Assembly: GCF_008364685.1 (NCBI RefSeq)
Contig: NZ_VTTL01000006.1
Coordinates: 124,001 to 188,000 of the forward strand
Source of the DNA: Xanthobacter oligotrophicus
Lineage (GTDB): Bacteria; Pseudomonadota; Alphaproteobacteria; Rhizobiales; Xanthobacteraceae
Reading direction: 5' to 3'
Length of the DNA stretch: 64,000 nt
Part shown: piece by piece, positions 52,443 to 61,764 of the stretch
How positions within the stretch are numbered: position 1 is the stretch's first letter
How the letters are laid out: each line of letters opens with the position of its first letter
The notes under the pieces: generated by a model
What the model saw: only the letters and a program-made list of their open reading frames with translations
Databases searched by the model: none
Told to the model about the DNA's origin: nothing
Made by a program: the position numbers and the translations under genes

Positions 52443-53590
52443 GCGGACGCATCATCCAGTTCGGCACCAGCCGGTTTCTCCAGGCCCATGTGGACCTGTT
52501 CGTCCATGAGGCGCGACAGGCCGGCCAGGCGGTCGGCCCCATCTGCATCGTGCAGGCTTCCGGCGCGGCGGATCGCGCCGGGCGCGTCAAAGCCTTCGGC
52601 CGGCCCGGCGGCTATCCGGTGATTATCCGTGGCATCGAGAAGGGCGAGCGCATCGAGCGCCGCATCGATGTCACCAGCGTCGACCGGGGCCTTTCCGCCG
52701 CGCAGGACTGGCAGGCCCTGTCCGACCTGTTCGCGAACGAGGCGGACATCATCGTCTCCAACACCGCCGATGCCGGCTACGAGATCGCCGCCGCCGATCG
52801 CGGCCCGGCGCTTTTGGCCGGCGGCGTGCCTGCGTCGTTTCCCGGCAAGCTCACGGCACTGCTCCATCGCCGCTGGCGCCAGACCGGGCGCGGGCTCACC
52901 GTGCTGCCCTGCGAACTCATCAACTGCAACGGTCGGGTGCTCGCCGCGGCGGTCGCCGCCCTCGCCCGCGAGGCGGGTGCGCCGGACGCCTTCCTCGCGT
53001 GGCTTGAGGGCGAGGTGATCTTCGCCGACACGCTGGTGGACCGCATCGTCTCGCAGGCGCTCGAACCCATCGGCGCCGTGGCCGAGCCTTATGCGCTCTG
53101 GGTGATCGAGCGTCGGCCCGGCCTTGAGGTGCCGTTCGTCCATCCGAGCGTGGTGCTGGCGGACGACCTCGAGCCATTCGAGCGGCTGAAGCTGCACATC
53201 CTCAATCTGGGCCACACCGTGCTCGCCGACATCTGGCGCGCGGAGCGGCGCGATCCGGGCGAGACGGTGCGGGAGATCCTGGCCGATGCGCACGTGCGCG
53301 GCCGCCTCGACGACGTGTACCGCCACGAGGTGCTGCCGGGATTTGCCGCCCATGGCATGGGTGAGGAGGCGCAGCGCTATGTGGCGACCACGCTGGAGCG
53401 CTTCCTCAACCCGTTCCTCGACCATCGCATCGCCGACATCGCCCAGAACCACTCAACCAAGGTGGAGCGCCGCATCACTGCCTTCCTGTCGTGGTGGGCG
53501 GAGGCGGGCCCGGTGGGCGCGACGCCGACCCTCGACGTGGTGATCGCGCGGCGGCAGTCCCAGCCTCAGAGCGAGCGGAGCGAGGCATGA
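52439..53590 (+). CDS. UxaB-like tagaturonate reductase / mannitol dehydrogenase family
   Basis: A 383-aa long-chain polyol dehydrogenase. The N-terminus IIQFGTSRFLQAHVDLFVHE is the NAD site; DRIVSQAL, KLHILNLGHTVLAD (catalytic Lys and His region) and NPFLDHRIADIAQNHSTKVE are C-terminal. It would reduce tagaturonate to altronate, or oxidise a related hexitol. The GTG start matches the family N-terminus. Neighbouring zinc dehydrogenase and UxaA genes support a hexonate pathway. Confidence 0.85.
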   Translation: MSGRIIQFGTSRFLQAHVDLFVHEARQAGQAVGPICIVQASGAADRAGRVKAFGRPGGYPVIIRGIEKGERIERRIDVTSVDRGLSAAQDWQALSDLFANEADIIVSNTADAGYEIAAADRGPALLAGGVPASFPGKLTALLHRRWRQTGRGLTVLPCELINCNGRVLAAAVAALAREAGAPDAFLAWLEGEVIFADTLVDRIVSQALEPIGAVAEPYALWVIERRPGLEVPFVHPSVVLADDLEPFERLKLHILNLGHTVLADIWRAERRDPGETVREILADAHVRGRLDDVYRHEVLPGFAAHGMGEEAQRYVATTLERFLNPFLDHRIADIAQNHSTKVERRITAFLSWWAEAGPVGATPTLDVVIARRQSQPQSERSEA

Positions 53591-54270
53591 CCTACCAGTT
53601 CGATTTCGCCGCGCTCCTGCCGTACTGGCGCGAGTTCGCCATGGGGGTGTGGCTGACGCTGCAATTGTCCTTCGTCGCCACGGTGCTGGGCTTCGTGCTC
53701 GGCACCCTGTGCGCCATCGGCCGCTCCGATGGCGCACCCTGGGTGAAGGCGCTGGTGGCTTGCTACGTGGAGGTGATCCGCAACACCCCGCTGCTGGTGC
53801 AGATCTTCATCATCTATTTCGGCATCGCCACCCTGGGCCTCCACGTGGATGCCAATGTGGCGGCGGTGCTGGCGCTGGTGGTGAACGTGGGCGCCTATAC
53901 CAGCGAGATCGTGCGCGCGGGCCTTGAATCCATCCACAAGTCGCAGCTGGAGGCGGCTGAATGCCTCGGCCTCAGCCGGCCGCAGACCTACTGGCACGTG
54001 ATCGTGCGCCCCGCCATCGAGCGGGTCTATCCCGCCCTCACCAGCCAATATGTGCTGCTGATGCTGGCCTCCTCCATCACCTCGCAGATCTCGGCGGAGG
54101 AACTGACGGCGGTGGCGAACCGCATCCAGTCCGACACCTTCCGCAGCTTCGAGACCTACATCGTGGTGGGCGTGCTCTACCTCGCCTTGTCGTTCGTGGT
54201 GCGCATCGCCTTCTGGCTGTTCGGCCTCGTGGTCTTCGTCCGCCGGCGCAAGCTCGGCACGGCGCTCTGA
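53587..54270 (+). CDS. Polar amino-acid-type ABC permease 1
   Basis: A 227-aa inner-membrane permease of the HisMQ type. The cytoplasmic EAA loop is LEAAECLGLSRPQTYWHVIV, and ISAEELTAVANRIQS lies near the end. The ATG overlaps the preceding stop (ATGA), so it is in the uxaB-like operon. It pairs with the permease at 54283. Confidence 0.93.
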   Translation: MTYQFDFAALLPYWREFAMGVWLTLQLSFVATVLGFVLGTLCAIGRSDGAPWVKALVACYVEVIRNTPLLVQIFIIYFGIATLGLHVDANVAAVLALVVNVGAYTSEIVRAGLESIHKSQLEAAECLGLSRPQTYWHVIVRPAIERVYPALTSQYVLLMLASSITSQISAEELTAVANRIQSDTFRSFETYIVVGVLYLALSFVVRIAFWLFGLVVFVRRRKLGTAL

Positions 54271-54282
54271 GGGGGAACGAAA

Positions 54283-54936
54283 ATGCCAACCTTCACCCTC
54301 ATCCACTTCCAGTTCCTGTGCTGGGCGGCGCTGTGGACCGTGGGCCTGTCGGCCATCGCCTTCGTGGGCGGCGGGCTCGTCGGCTTCGGTGTCGCGCTCG
54401 CCCGCATCTCCTCCACGCGCTGGGTGCGTATCCTCGCCACCGCCTATATCCAGGTGGTACAGGGCACGCCGCTGCTGATCTTGCTGTTCCTGTTCTACTT
54501 CGGCATCGCCATCGTAGGCTTCAAGGAAGTACCGGCCATCTTCGCAGCGGGCCTTGGCCTCACCATCTATTCATCGGGCTTTCTCGCCGAAATCTGGCGC
54601 GGCTGCATCGAGAGCGTGCCCAAGACCCAGTGGGAGGCGGCGGAATGCCTTTCGCTGAGCCGTTGGCAGCGCCTGACGAAAGTGATCCTGCCCCAGGCCA
54701 TGCGCATCGCCACCGCGCCCACGGTCGGCTTCCTGGTGCAGATCGTGAAGAATACCTCGCTTGCCTCCGTGGTGGGCTTCGTGGAGCTGTCCCAGGCGGG
54801 CAAGCTCGTCAACAATTCCATCTTCGAGCCGTTCACCATCTTCATGGTGGTGGCCGCCATCTACTTCGTCCTCTGCTACCCGCTCTCGACCTGGAGCCGC
54901 AGTCTCGAAAGGAAGCTCAATGTCGGCCGTCGTTAG
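54283..54936 (+). CDS. Polar amino-acid-type ABC permease 2
   Basis: A 217-aa permease. The EAA loop is WEAAECLSLSRWQRLTKVIL, and TPLLILLFLFYFGIAIVG is membrane-embedded. It forms the heterodimer with the preceding gene. Its 3' end overlaps the start of the ATPase gene by 17 bp. Confidence 0.93.
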   Translation: MPTFTLIHFQFLCWAALWTVGLSAIAFVGGGLVGFGVALARISSTRWVRILATAYIQVVQGTPLLILLFLFYFGIAIVGFKEVPAIFAAGLGLTIYSSGFLAEIWRGCIESVPKTQWEAAECLSLSRWQRLTKVILPQAMRIATAPTVGFLVQIVKNTSLASVVGFVELSQAGKLVNNSIFEPFTIFMVVAAIYFVLCYPLSTWSRSLERKLNVGRR

Positions 54937-55648
54937 TCTGACCAACGTGGAAAAGAGCTTCGGCGCGGTGAAGGTGCTGAACGGCGTCTCCTTCGAGGTG
55001 GCGCGGGGCGAGGTGGCGGCGGTCATCGGCCAGTCCGGTTCCGGCAAGTCCACGGCGCTGCGCTGTATCAATGCGCTCGAAACCATCGAGGGCGGCCAGA
55101 TCATGGTCTGCGGCCATGCCGTGCACGACCCTAAGCTCGACAAGAAGACCCTGCGCCGCGACGTGGGCATCGTGTTCCAGAGCTACAATCTCTTCCCGCA
55201 CCTGACGGCCGAGCAGAACATCATGCTCGCCCCCACCTGCGTGAAGGGCATCGGCAAGGCCGCGGCGCGCGACCTTGCCCGCGAGGTGCTGGCCCGCGTC
55301 GGCCTCGAGGCCAAGGCGGACCATTTCCCCGAGCAATTGTCCGGCGGCCAGCAGCAGCGCGTAGCCATCGCCCGCTCGCTGGCCATGCAGCCCAAGCTGA
55401 TGCTGTTCGACGAGGTCACCTCCGCCCTCGATCCCCAGCTCACCGGCGAGGTGCTGAAGGTGATGGAGGATCTCGCCCGCGGCGGCATGACCATGATCCT
55501 CGTGACCCACGAGATGGCCTTCGCCCGCAAGGTGGCCTCCAAGGTCATCTACATGCACCAGGGCACCGTCTGGGAAACCGGCCCCGGCGCCATGCTCGAC
55601 GATCCGAAGACGCCGGAGCTGCGCGCCTTCGTCGGCAGCGGGCTCTGA
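54920..55648 (+). CDS. ABC transporter ATPase
   Basis: A 242-aa ATPase of the GlnQ/HisP type. Walker A is GQSGSGKST, the signature is QLSGGQQQRVAIARSLA, Walker B is LMLFDEVTSALDP and the switch His is in LVTHEMAFA. AAAGGAAG precedes the ATG. It powers the importer with the permeases and the binding protein that follows. Confidence 0.97.
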   Translation: MSAVVSLTNVEKSFGAVKVLNGVSFEVARGEVAAVIGQSGSGKSTALRCINALETIEGGQIMVCGHAVHDPKLDKKTLRRDVGIVFQSYNLFPHLTAEQNIMLAPTCVKGIGKAAARDLAREVLARVGLEAKADHFPEQLSGGQQQRVAIARSLAMQPKLMLFDEVTSALDPQLTGEVLKVMEDLARGGMTMILVTHEMAFARKVASKVIYMHQGTVWETGPGAMLDDPKTPELRAFVGSGL

Positions 55649-55697
55649 TCCCCGCTTTCTCCGCCAGAACACTGCAACACAAAGAAGGGTTGGAAAC

Positions 55698-56501
55698 ATG
55701 GAGCGCATGAACATCAGCCGCCGCGCCTTCCTCGTCGGCGCCACCGGGCTCGCGGTCGCGGGCAGCCTTGCCCTGCCGGCCTTCGCCGACACGCTGGAAG
55801 AGATCAAGAAGCGCAACAAGATCCTGGTCGCCGTGGATCTCGGCTCGCCGCCCTTCGGCATGACCGACGGCAGCATGCAGCCCATCGGCTCGGACGTGGA
55901 GAGCGCGAAGCTCTTCGCCGCCGAGCTGGGCGTTCCGCTGGAGATCGTGCAGGTCACCAGCCCCAACCGCATCCCCTTCCTGCTCACCGGCAAGGCGGAC
56001 ATGGTGATGGCCTCCTTCAGCGTCACCGACGAGCGCAAGAAGGTGATCGACTTCTCCGATCCCTACGGCGTGATCCAGATCGTGGTGGCCGGGCCGAAGA
56101 GCCTTGCCGTCAAGGACATCAAGGACCTGGTGGGCAAGCGCCTCGGCACTACCCGCGGCTCCTCCAACGACAAGGAAGCCACCACCCAGGCGCAGGGCGC
56201 CGAGATGGTGCGCTTTGACGACGACGCCACCCTCATCACCGCGCTGGTGTCGGGTCAGGTGAACCTCATGGCGTCCTCGCCGCAGGTGATGCAGGCGGTG
56301 AACGCCCGCCGCCCCAACGATCCGCTGGAAGTGAAGCTGGTGCTGAAGACCAACCCCTATGCGGTGGGCCTGCGCAAGGGCGACGACGCCCTGCGCGAGG
56401 CGGTCAACAAGGTGATCGCCGCCAACCTCAAGAACGGCAAGCTGAACGAGATCTACACCCGCTACAACGGCACCTCGCTCCCCGAAGAGATGCTGAAGTG
56501 A
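55698..56501 (+). CDS. Periplasmic solute-binding protein
   Basis: A 267-aa type 3 solute-binding protein. The N-terminal NISRRAFLVGATGLAVAGSL is a twin-arginine-like signal, then cleavage near AFADT. The mature protein has VAVDLGSPPFGMTDG, GSDVESAKLFAAELG and SPNRIPFLLTGKADMV, the usual family pattern. Although the family binds polar amino acids, the operon context suggests a hexonate or related ligand (inference). Confidence 0.93.
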   Translation: MERMNISRRAFLVGATGLAVAGSLALPAFADTLEEIKKRNKILVAVDLGSPPFGMTDGSMQPIGSDVESAKLFAAELGVPLEIVQVTSPNRIPFLLTGKADMVMASFSVTDERKKVIDFSDPYGVIQIVVAGPKSLAVKDIKDLVGKRLGTTRGSSNDKEATTQAQGAEMVRFDDDATLITALVSGQVNLMASSPQVMQAVNARRPNDPLEVKLVLKTNPYAVGLRKGDDALREAVNKVIAANLKNGKLNEIYTRYNGTSLPEEMLK

Positions 56502-56509
56502 GATTTCCG

Positions 56510-56532
56510 GCGGCCCGGTTGATCCGGGCCGC
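56510..56532 (+). terminator. Hairpin after binding-protein gene
   Basis: GCGGCCCGG (56510-56518) pairs with 56524-56532 around a 5-nt loop. No strong T-run follows; such structures often favour high binding-protein transcript levels. Confidence 0.55.
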
Positions 56533-56585
56533 TTCCTGCGGCTGGTCTTGAGGCCCGGCCGCATATTTCAGGAAAGAATTGGACG

Positions 56586-57596
56586 ATGAAGGCATTACTC
56601 TGCGAAGAACCGGGTCGCCTGTCGGTCATCAGCCGTCCCGTGCCGGTGCCCGCCGCCGGCGAGGTACTCGTGCGCATCCGCCGCGTGGGCGTGTGCGGCA
56701 CCGACTTCCACATCTTCCAGGGCAAGCACCCCTTCCTCGAATATCCCCGCGTTATGGGCCACGAATTGTCGGGTACCGTCGAGGCGGCGCCCGAGGGCAG
56801 CCGCCTGAAGACCGGCGAGAACGTCTACATCGTGCCATATCTGTCCTGCGGAAAGTGCGTGGCCTGCCGCAAGGGCGTGACCAACGCCTGCCAGAACATT
56901 GCCGTCCTGGGTGTCCACAAGGACGGCGGCATGGCGGAATTCCTCTGCGTGCCCGAGGGCAACGTGGTGCCCACCGGCACGGCCTCCCTCGACGATGCGG
57001 CCATGATCGAGTTCCTCGCCATCGGCGCCCATGGCGTCAAGCGCGGCCAGATCACGGGCGAGGACAAGGTGCTGGTGGTGGGCTCCGGCCCCATCGGCAT
57101 GTCCGCCATCATCTTCGCCAAGGCGCGGGGCGCTGAGGTGTCGGTGATGGATATGCGCGAGGATCGCCTCGCCTTCACCAGGGACATGCTCGGCGCCGAC
57201 CATCTGGTGATGGCGGATGCCGGCGCCGAAGAGGTGGCCAAGCGCATCACCCAGGGCGATTTCTACGATGTGGTCATCGACGCCACCGGCAATGCCGGGG
57301 CCATGCAGCGCGGCTTCGGCTTCATCGCCCATGGCGGGCGCTATGTGCTGGTGAGCGTGGTGCGGCAGGACATCACCTTCTCCGATCCCGAGTTCCACAA
57401 GCGCGAGACCACGCTCTACGCCAGCCGCAACGCCCAGCCCGACGATTTCGCGGAAGTGGTGCGCCAGATGGAGGCCGGCCGGGTGCCGACGCGCGCGCTC
57501 AACACCCATCGCGGCGCGCTCAGCGATGCCCCCGGCCTGTTCCAGGAGTGGCTGAAGCCCGAGGCCGGCGTCATCAAGGCGATTCTGGAGGTCTGA
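56586..57596 (+). CDS. Zinc-dependent hexonate dehydrogenase
   Basis: A 336-aa zinc alcohol dehydrogenase of the MDR family. Catalytic zinc ligands are in RVGVCGTDFHIFQG and MGHELSGT; structural zinc ligands in SCGKCVACRKGVTNAC; NAD site VVGSGPIGMSAII. Similarity is to L-gulonate/L-galactonate 5-dehydrogenases (YjjN/LgoD, RspB groups). It could oxidise an L-hexonate to the keto-acid used by the UxaB-like enzyme. The stop is 6 bp from the uxaA start. Confidence 0.87.
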   Translation: MKALLCEEPGRLSVISRPVPVPAAGEVLVRIRRVGVCGTDFHIFQGKHPFLEYPRVMGHELSGTVEAAPEGSRLKTGENVYIVPYLSCGKCVACRKGVTNACQNIAVLGVHKDGGMAEFLCVPEGNVVPTGTASLDDAAMIEFLAIGAHGVKRGQITGEDKVLVVGSGPIGMSAIIFAKARGAEVSVMDMREDRLAFTRDMLGADHLVMADAGAEEVAKRITQGDFYDVVIDATGNAGAMQRGFGFIAHGGRYVLVSVVRQDITFSDPEFHKRETTLYASRNAQPDDFAEVVRQMEAGRVPTRALNTHRGALSDAPGLFQEWLKPEAGVIKAILEV

Positions 57597-57602
57597 GGTA
57601 TC

Positions 57603-59126
57603 ATGGCTGACCCGCGCACCCTGCGTCTCAACGCGGCGGACAATGTCCTCATCGCCATCGACACCGTCCCGCAGGGTGCGGCGCTCCCCGGAGGCCTCAC
57701 CGCCACGCGCACCGTGCCGCGCGGCCACAAGATCGCGTCGGCGCCGATCCCCGCAGGGGCGCCGGTGCGCAAGTTCGGCCAGGTCATCGCCTTCGCCGGG
57801 GTGGACATTGCGCCCGGCGACTGGGTGCACGAGCACAATGTGATGCTCAAGGATTTCGAGCGGGACTATGCCTTCGCCTCCGAGGCGCGGCCGCTGGAAA
57901 CCCTTTTGCCGGGCGAGACGCCGGCTACCTTCGAGGGCTTCCGCCGAGCGGACGGGCGGGCCGGCACGCGCAATTATATCGGCATCCTCAGCTCGGTGAA
58001 CTGCTCGGCCACGGTGGCGGATTTCGTCGCCGACGAGGTGGCGCGCTCCGGTATCCTTGCGGACTATCCCAACATCGACGGGGTGGTGCCCTTCACCCAC
58101 GGCACCGGTTGCGGCATGGGTTCGAAGGGCGAGGAATTCGACATTCTCGCCCGCACCCAGTGGGGCTATGCCAGCCATCCCAATTTCGCCGCCGTGCTGG
58201 TCATCGGCCTCGGCTGCGAGGTGTTCCAGATCCCGCGCCTGAAGGAAGCCTACGGCATCACCGAGGGCGACCATTTCCAGAGCATCGTGATCCAGGAGTC
58301 CGGCGGCACCCGCAAGTCGGTGGCGCGGGGCGTGGACAAGATCAAGGACATGCTGGCCTTCGCCAATGCGGCCAAGCGCGAGACGGTGGCGGCGTCCGAA
58401 TTGTCCCTCGCGCTCCAGTGCGGCGGGTCGGATGGCTATTCCGGCCTCACCGCCAATCCGGCGCTGGGCGCGGCGGTGGACATGCTGGTGCGCCAGGGTG
58501 GCACCGCCATTCTCTCGGAAACCCCTGAAATCTATGGCGCCGAACACCTCCTCACCCGCCGGGCGGAGAGCGAGGACGTGGGCCGCAAGATCGTGGATCT
58601 CATCGAGTGGTGGCGGGCCTATGCGGCGCGGGCCGGCGGCGAGCTGAACAACAATCCCTCTCCCGGCAACAAGGCGGGCGGGCTCACCACCATCCTCGAA
58701 AAGTCGCTGGGCGCGGTGGCCAAGGGCGGCACCTCCACCCTGCGCGGGGTGTATCGCTATGCCGAGCGGATCGACCGCAAGGGCTTCGTCTATATGGACA
58801 CGCCCGGCTACGATCCGGTGGCGGCCACGGGCCAGGTGGCGGGCGGGGCCAATGTGCTGTGCTTCACCACCGGGCGCGGCTCGGCCTATGGCTGCAAGCC
58901 CACGCCTTCCATAAAGCTCGCCACCAACACCGACCTCTATCGCCGGATGGAGGACGACATGGACATCAATTGCGGCGACGTGCTCGACGGCGTGAGCATC
59001 GAGGAGAAGGGGCGGGAGATCTTCCGCACCGTGCTGGAGGTGGCCTCCGGCACCAAGTCCAAGTCCGAGCTTCTGGGCTACGGCCGCAACGAGTTCGTGC
59101 CCTGGCAGATCGGCGCCGTCATGTGA
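57603..59126 (+). CDS. uxaA: UxaA altronate dehydratase
   Basis: A 507-aa full-length altronate dehydratase. The N-terminal SAF-like domain (GHKIASAPIPAGAPVRKFGQ, DWVHEHNVML) is followed by the iron-dependent dehydratase domain: RAGTRNYIGILSSVNCSATV, THGTGCGMGSKG, GLGCEVFQIP, and NPSPGNKAGGLTTILEKSLG, ending in VASGTKSKSELLGYGRNEF. It makes 2-keto-3-deoxygluconate from altronate. It is the last gene of the hexonate operon. Confidence 0.93.
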   Translation: MADPRTLRLNAADNVLIAIDTVPQGAALPGGLTATRTVPRGHKIASAPIPAGAPVRKFGQVIAFAGVDIAPGDWVHEHNVMLKDFERDYAFASEARPLETLLPGETPATFEGFRRADGRAGTRNYIGILSSVNCSATVADFVADEVARSGILADYPNIDGVVPFTHGTGCGMGSKGEEFDILARTQWGYASHPNFAAVLVIGLGCEVFQIPRLKEAYGITEGDHFQSIVIQESGGTRKSVARGVDKIKDMLAFANAAKRETVAASELSLALQCGGSDGYSGLTANPALGAAVDMLVRQGGTAILSETPEIYGAEHLLTRRAESEDVGRKIVDLIEWWRAYAARAGGELNNNPSPGNKAGGLTTILEKSLGAVAKGGTSTLRGVYRYAERIDRKGFVYMDTPGYDPVAATGQVAGGANVLCFTTGRGSAYGCKPTPSIKLATNTDLYRRMEDDMDINCGDVLDGVSIEEKGREIFRTVLEVASGTKSKSELLGYGRNEFVPWQIGAVM

Positions 59127-59230
59127 GGTGGCTTCGGCCGGACCGGTAAAGTCCGCGCTTTCCAACGGCCGCGGACCGTGATGTTCTTCCCCCCGGCGAC
59201 GCCAATGAATGAGCGGCGCCGGGAGGAATC

Positions 59231-61756
59231 ATGAGACACGCCTTCGCCATCGGCCTCGCGCTTCTCGCCCAGCTGGTCGCCGCAGAAGCCCAGACTCCAG
59301 CACAATCCCAGCCCTCATCAGCCCCGAAGTTCGAGCCGCTCAAGATCACGCCCACCTGCTCGCAGGAGCGGCTCTGCCATCTCAAGACCTTCTACGACAT
59401 CGGCAACTTCAAGATCGGCGGCACCTACGATCTCGCCGCCCCCGAAAAATGGGCCAATGGCGGGGAGGGCGGCACCACCCTCGAGCAGCTCGGCGCGGGT
59501 CCGCTGCGCACCGCCTACATCGCGCTGGGCACCCCCATCCGCAATTCGGCGGGGGAGATCACCAACGCGGTGATCATCAACACCTTCTATTCGGGCGATG
59601 CCACCGACATGTACGCCCAGTGGGTGGAGGGCACGGCGCTCTCGGGCGGATCGGTGATCGGGCCGGGCCGGGCCATCGACACCAACCAGTATTATGTGGT
59701 CATCCTCGACGCGCTGGGCCTGTGGGGCACCTCCAAGCCGTCCGAGGGGCTGGGGCAGAAGTTTCCCCAGTACAGCTATCAGGACATGGTGCAGGCCAAC
59801 TACCGGATGCTGCGCGACCACCTGAAGGTCGCCCGCGCGGCGCTGGTCACCGGCGCCTCCATGGGGGCGACGCAGACCTATGTCTGGGGCGTCATGCACC
59901 CCGATTTCATGAACGGCCTGATGCCCATCGGCGGCACCAGCCAGTCGGATGGCGGCGACCCGGTGGGCAACTGGACCTTCCAGCTCATGTCCGCCGCCAT
60001 CGAGAGCGATCCGCAATGGCGGGCCACCGGCGGCAATTACTACAACCTGCCCAAGGACAAGCACCCCAACCAGGGCGTCGCCTTCGGCTGGTCGGTGCTG
60101 CTGCTCACCGGCTTCGACTTCCAGTTCCGCTCCCAGCAGGACTGGGCCAAGGTGCAGCCGGACGTGTTCTACTGGAACCCGCCCACGCCCCAGGCCGGCG
60201 CCAGCGTGAACAAGCGCGCCCTGCTGTTCGATGCGGTGGACCTGTTGTGGCGCAACCGCGCCGGCGAGACCTACAACATCAATGACCAGCTCAAGCGCAT
60301 CACCGCGCGCACGCTGGTGATGCATATCGACAACGACCAGTGGCTCACCTTCGACCGGGCCAAGCGCACGGTGGACCTCGTGCCCGGCGCCGACTTCGTC
60401 CATGAGAGGAGCCCGGTCGCCCACTACGGCGTGTTCTCCATCCTGAAGAACCGGGAGTTCGACCCCACCGTCGCCGGATTCCTGTCCGACGTGTCGCGCC
60501 TCACCCGCGACCGCGACCTGGTGGCGAAGACCTACCGCACCCCCTCGGTGGCCTCCAACATCACGCCGGACAAGTCGTTCTGGAACACGTTCGTCACCTA
60601 TCCTTTCCCGGTGAAGAAGACCACGGCCAAGGACTCCCGCGGGATCGCGTGGGACATCGGCTACATGGATGAATATGCCGGCACGGCGCCCAATCCGGAC
60701 GTGCTGGTGATCATCCACGGCAAGGGCGCGTTCGGCGGCCACTATGGCAACATCATGCGCATCGCGCTGGAGCGCGGCCTGCGGGTGATCGCCGTGGATC
60801 TGCCGCACTACGGCATGTCCGGCCCCGGCAACCTCGACAACAGCCCCGCCCGCACCATGCAAGAGATGCGGGAGGTGGTGCACGAGGTGGTGGTGAACCA
60901 GCTCAAGGTGCCAAAGGCCGCCTATCTCGGCCATTCCATGGGCGGGCAGATCGTGCTCGGCTATGCCCTCACCTGGCCTGACGCGGTGACGAAGCTGATT
61001 CTCGAAGCCCCCGCCGGGCTTGAGGAATATCCCCGCGAGGTGACAGTGGCGCCGGGCAAGAAGCTGGACCTGTTCGATCCCGCTTATGCCCACGACTTCG
61101 ACAAGTGGAAGGCCACCTGGGACCAGACCGGCCTGCGCGAGCGGGAGAAGAACCTCACCGCCCAGCAGATCGATGATTTCTTCCACTTCCGCAGCCGCGA
61201 TCCGGTGACCGGCGCGGTGACGCCGCAGCGCTCGGGCTATTTCCTGCGCGACAGCCCATATGCCCGCCTGCATACCGCCCAGCGCATCGGCATGATCAAG
61301 GGCGATCCGCGGGAATTGCAGCAATGGGTGGATGTCTTCATCTTCGACATCTACGCCATGGTGGCGGAACTGCAGGAGAAGGACCCGGCGAGCCTGTATA
61401 AAAGGCTCACGGACATCAAGATCCCCATCTTCCTTGCCTTCGGCGACAAGGAGCCGTTCATTCCCGGCTATGCCTTCAACGGGCTGAACGACCTTTCGCG
61501 CCAGCTCATCCTGCCGTTCATGCGGCGCATGGATGCGGCGGGCGGGGATGTGCGGGTGAAGGTCTATCCCGGCACCGCCCACTTCATCCACACCGACGAG
61601 CCGGTGGCCTTCGCCGAGGATGTGGTGGACTTCGTGGAGACCGGCCGCGTGCCCACGGCCTCGGCCGCGAGCGTGGACCGGCTGATCCACGGCGCCCCCT
61701 CGGACGCGCCACAGCAGGCCGCCACCGCCGCCGCGCCCACCGGCCTCAACAAATAG
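59231..61756 (+). CDS. Secreted double alpha/beta hydrolase
   Basis: An 841-aa secreted protein with two alpha/beta hydrolase domains. Residues 1-20 are a signal peptide (HAFAIGLALLAQLVAAEAQ). The first domain (about 40-420) resembles homoserine acetyltransferase/MetX-type hydrolases with nucleophile TGASMGATQTYVWG and HYGV near its end. The second (about 480-800) has an oxyanion HGKGAFGGHYG, nucleophile GHSMGGQIVLGY, and FGDKEPF and GTAHFIHTDEP for the acid and His. The two-domain fusion is unusual. The start at 59231 follows GGAGGAATC. Confidence 0.87.
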   Translation: MRHAFAIGLALLAQLVAAEAQTPAQSQPSSAPKFEPLKITPTCSQERLCHLKTFYDIGNFKIGGTYDLAAPEKWANGGEGGTTLEQLGAGPLRTAYIALGTPIRNSAGEITNAVIINTFYSGDATDMYAQWVEGTALSGGSVIGPGRAIDTNQYYVVILDALGLWGTSKPSEGLGQKFPQYSYQDMVQANYRMLRDHLKVARAALVTGASMGATQTYVWGVMHPDFMNGLMPIGGTSQSDGGDPVGNWTFQLMSAAIESDPQWRATGGNYYNLPKDKHPNQGVAFGWSVLLLTGFDFQFRSQQDWAKVQPDVFYWNPPTPQAGASVNKRALLFDAVDLLWRNRAGETYNINDQLKRITARTLVMHIDNDQWLTFDRAKRTVDLVPGADFVHERSPVAHYGVFSILKNREFDPTVAGFLSDVSRLTRDRDLVAKTYRTPSVASNITPDKSFWNTFVTYPFPVKKTTAKDSRGIAWDIGYMDEYAGTAPNPDVLVIIHGKGAFGGHYGNIMRIALERGLRVIAVDLPHYGMSGPGNLDNSPARTMQEMREVVHEVVVNQLKVPKAAYLGHSMGGQIVLGYALTWPDAVTKLILEAPAGLEEYPREVTVAPGKKLDLFDPAYAHDFDKWKATWDQTGLREREKNLTAQQIDDFFHFRSRDPVTGAVTPQRSGYFLRDSPYARLHTAQRIGMIKGDPRELQQWVDVFIFDIYAMVAELQEKDPASLYKRLTDIKIPIFLAFGDKEPFIPGYAFNGLNDLSRQLILPFMRRMDAAGGDVRVKVYPGTAHFIHTDEPVAFAEDVVDFVETGRVPTASAASVDRLIHGAPSDAPQQAATAAAPTGLNK

Positions 61757-61764
61757 GTGCCGCC

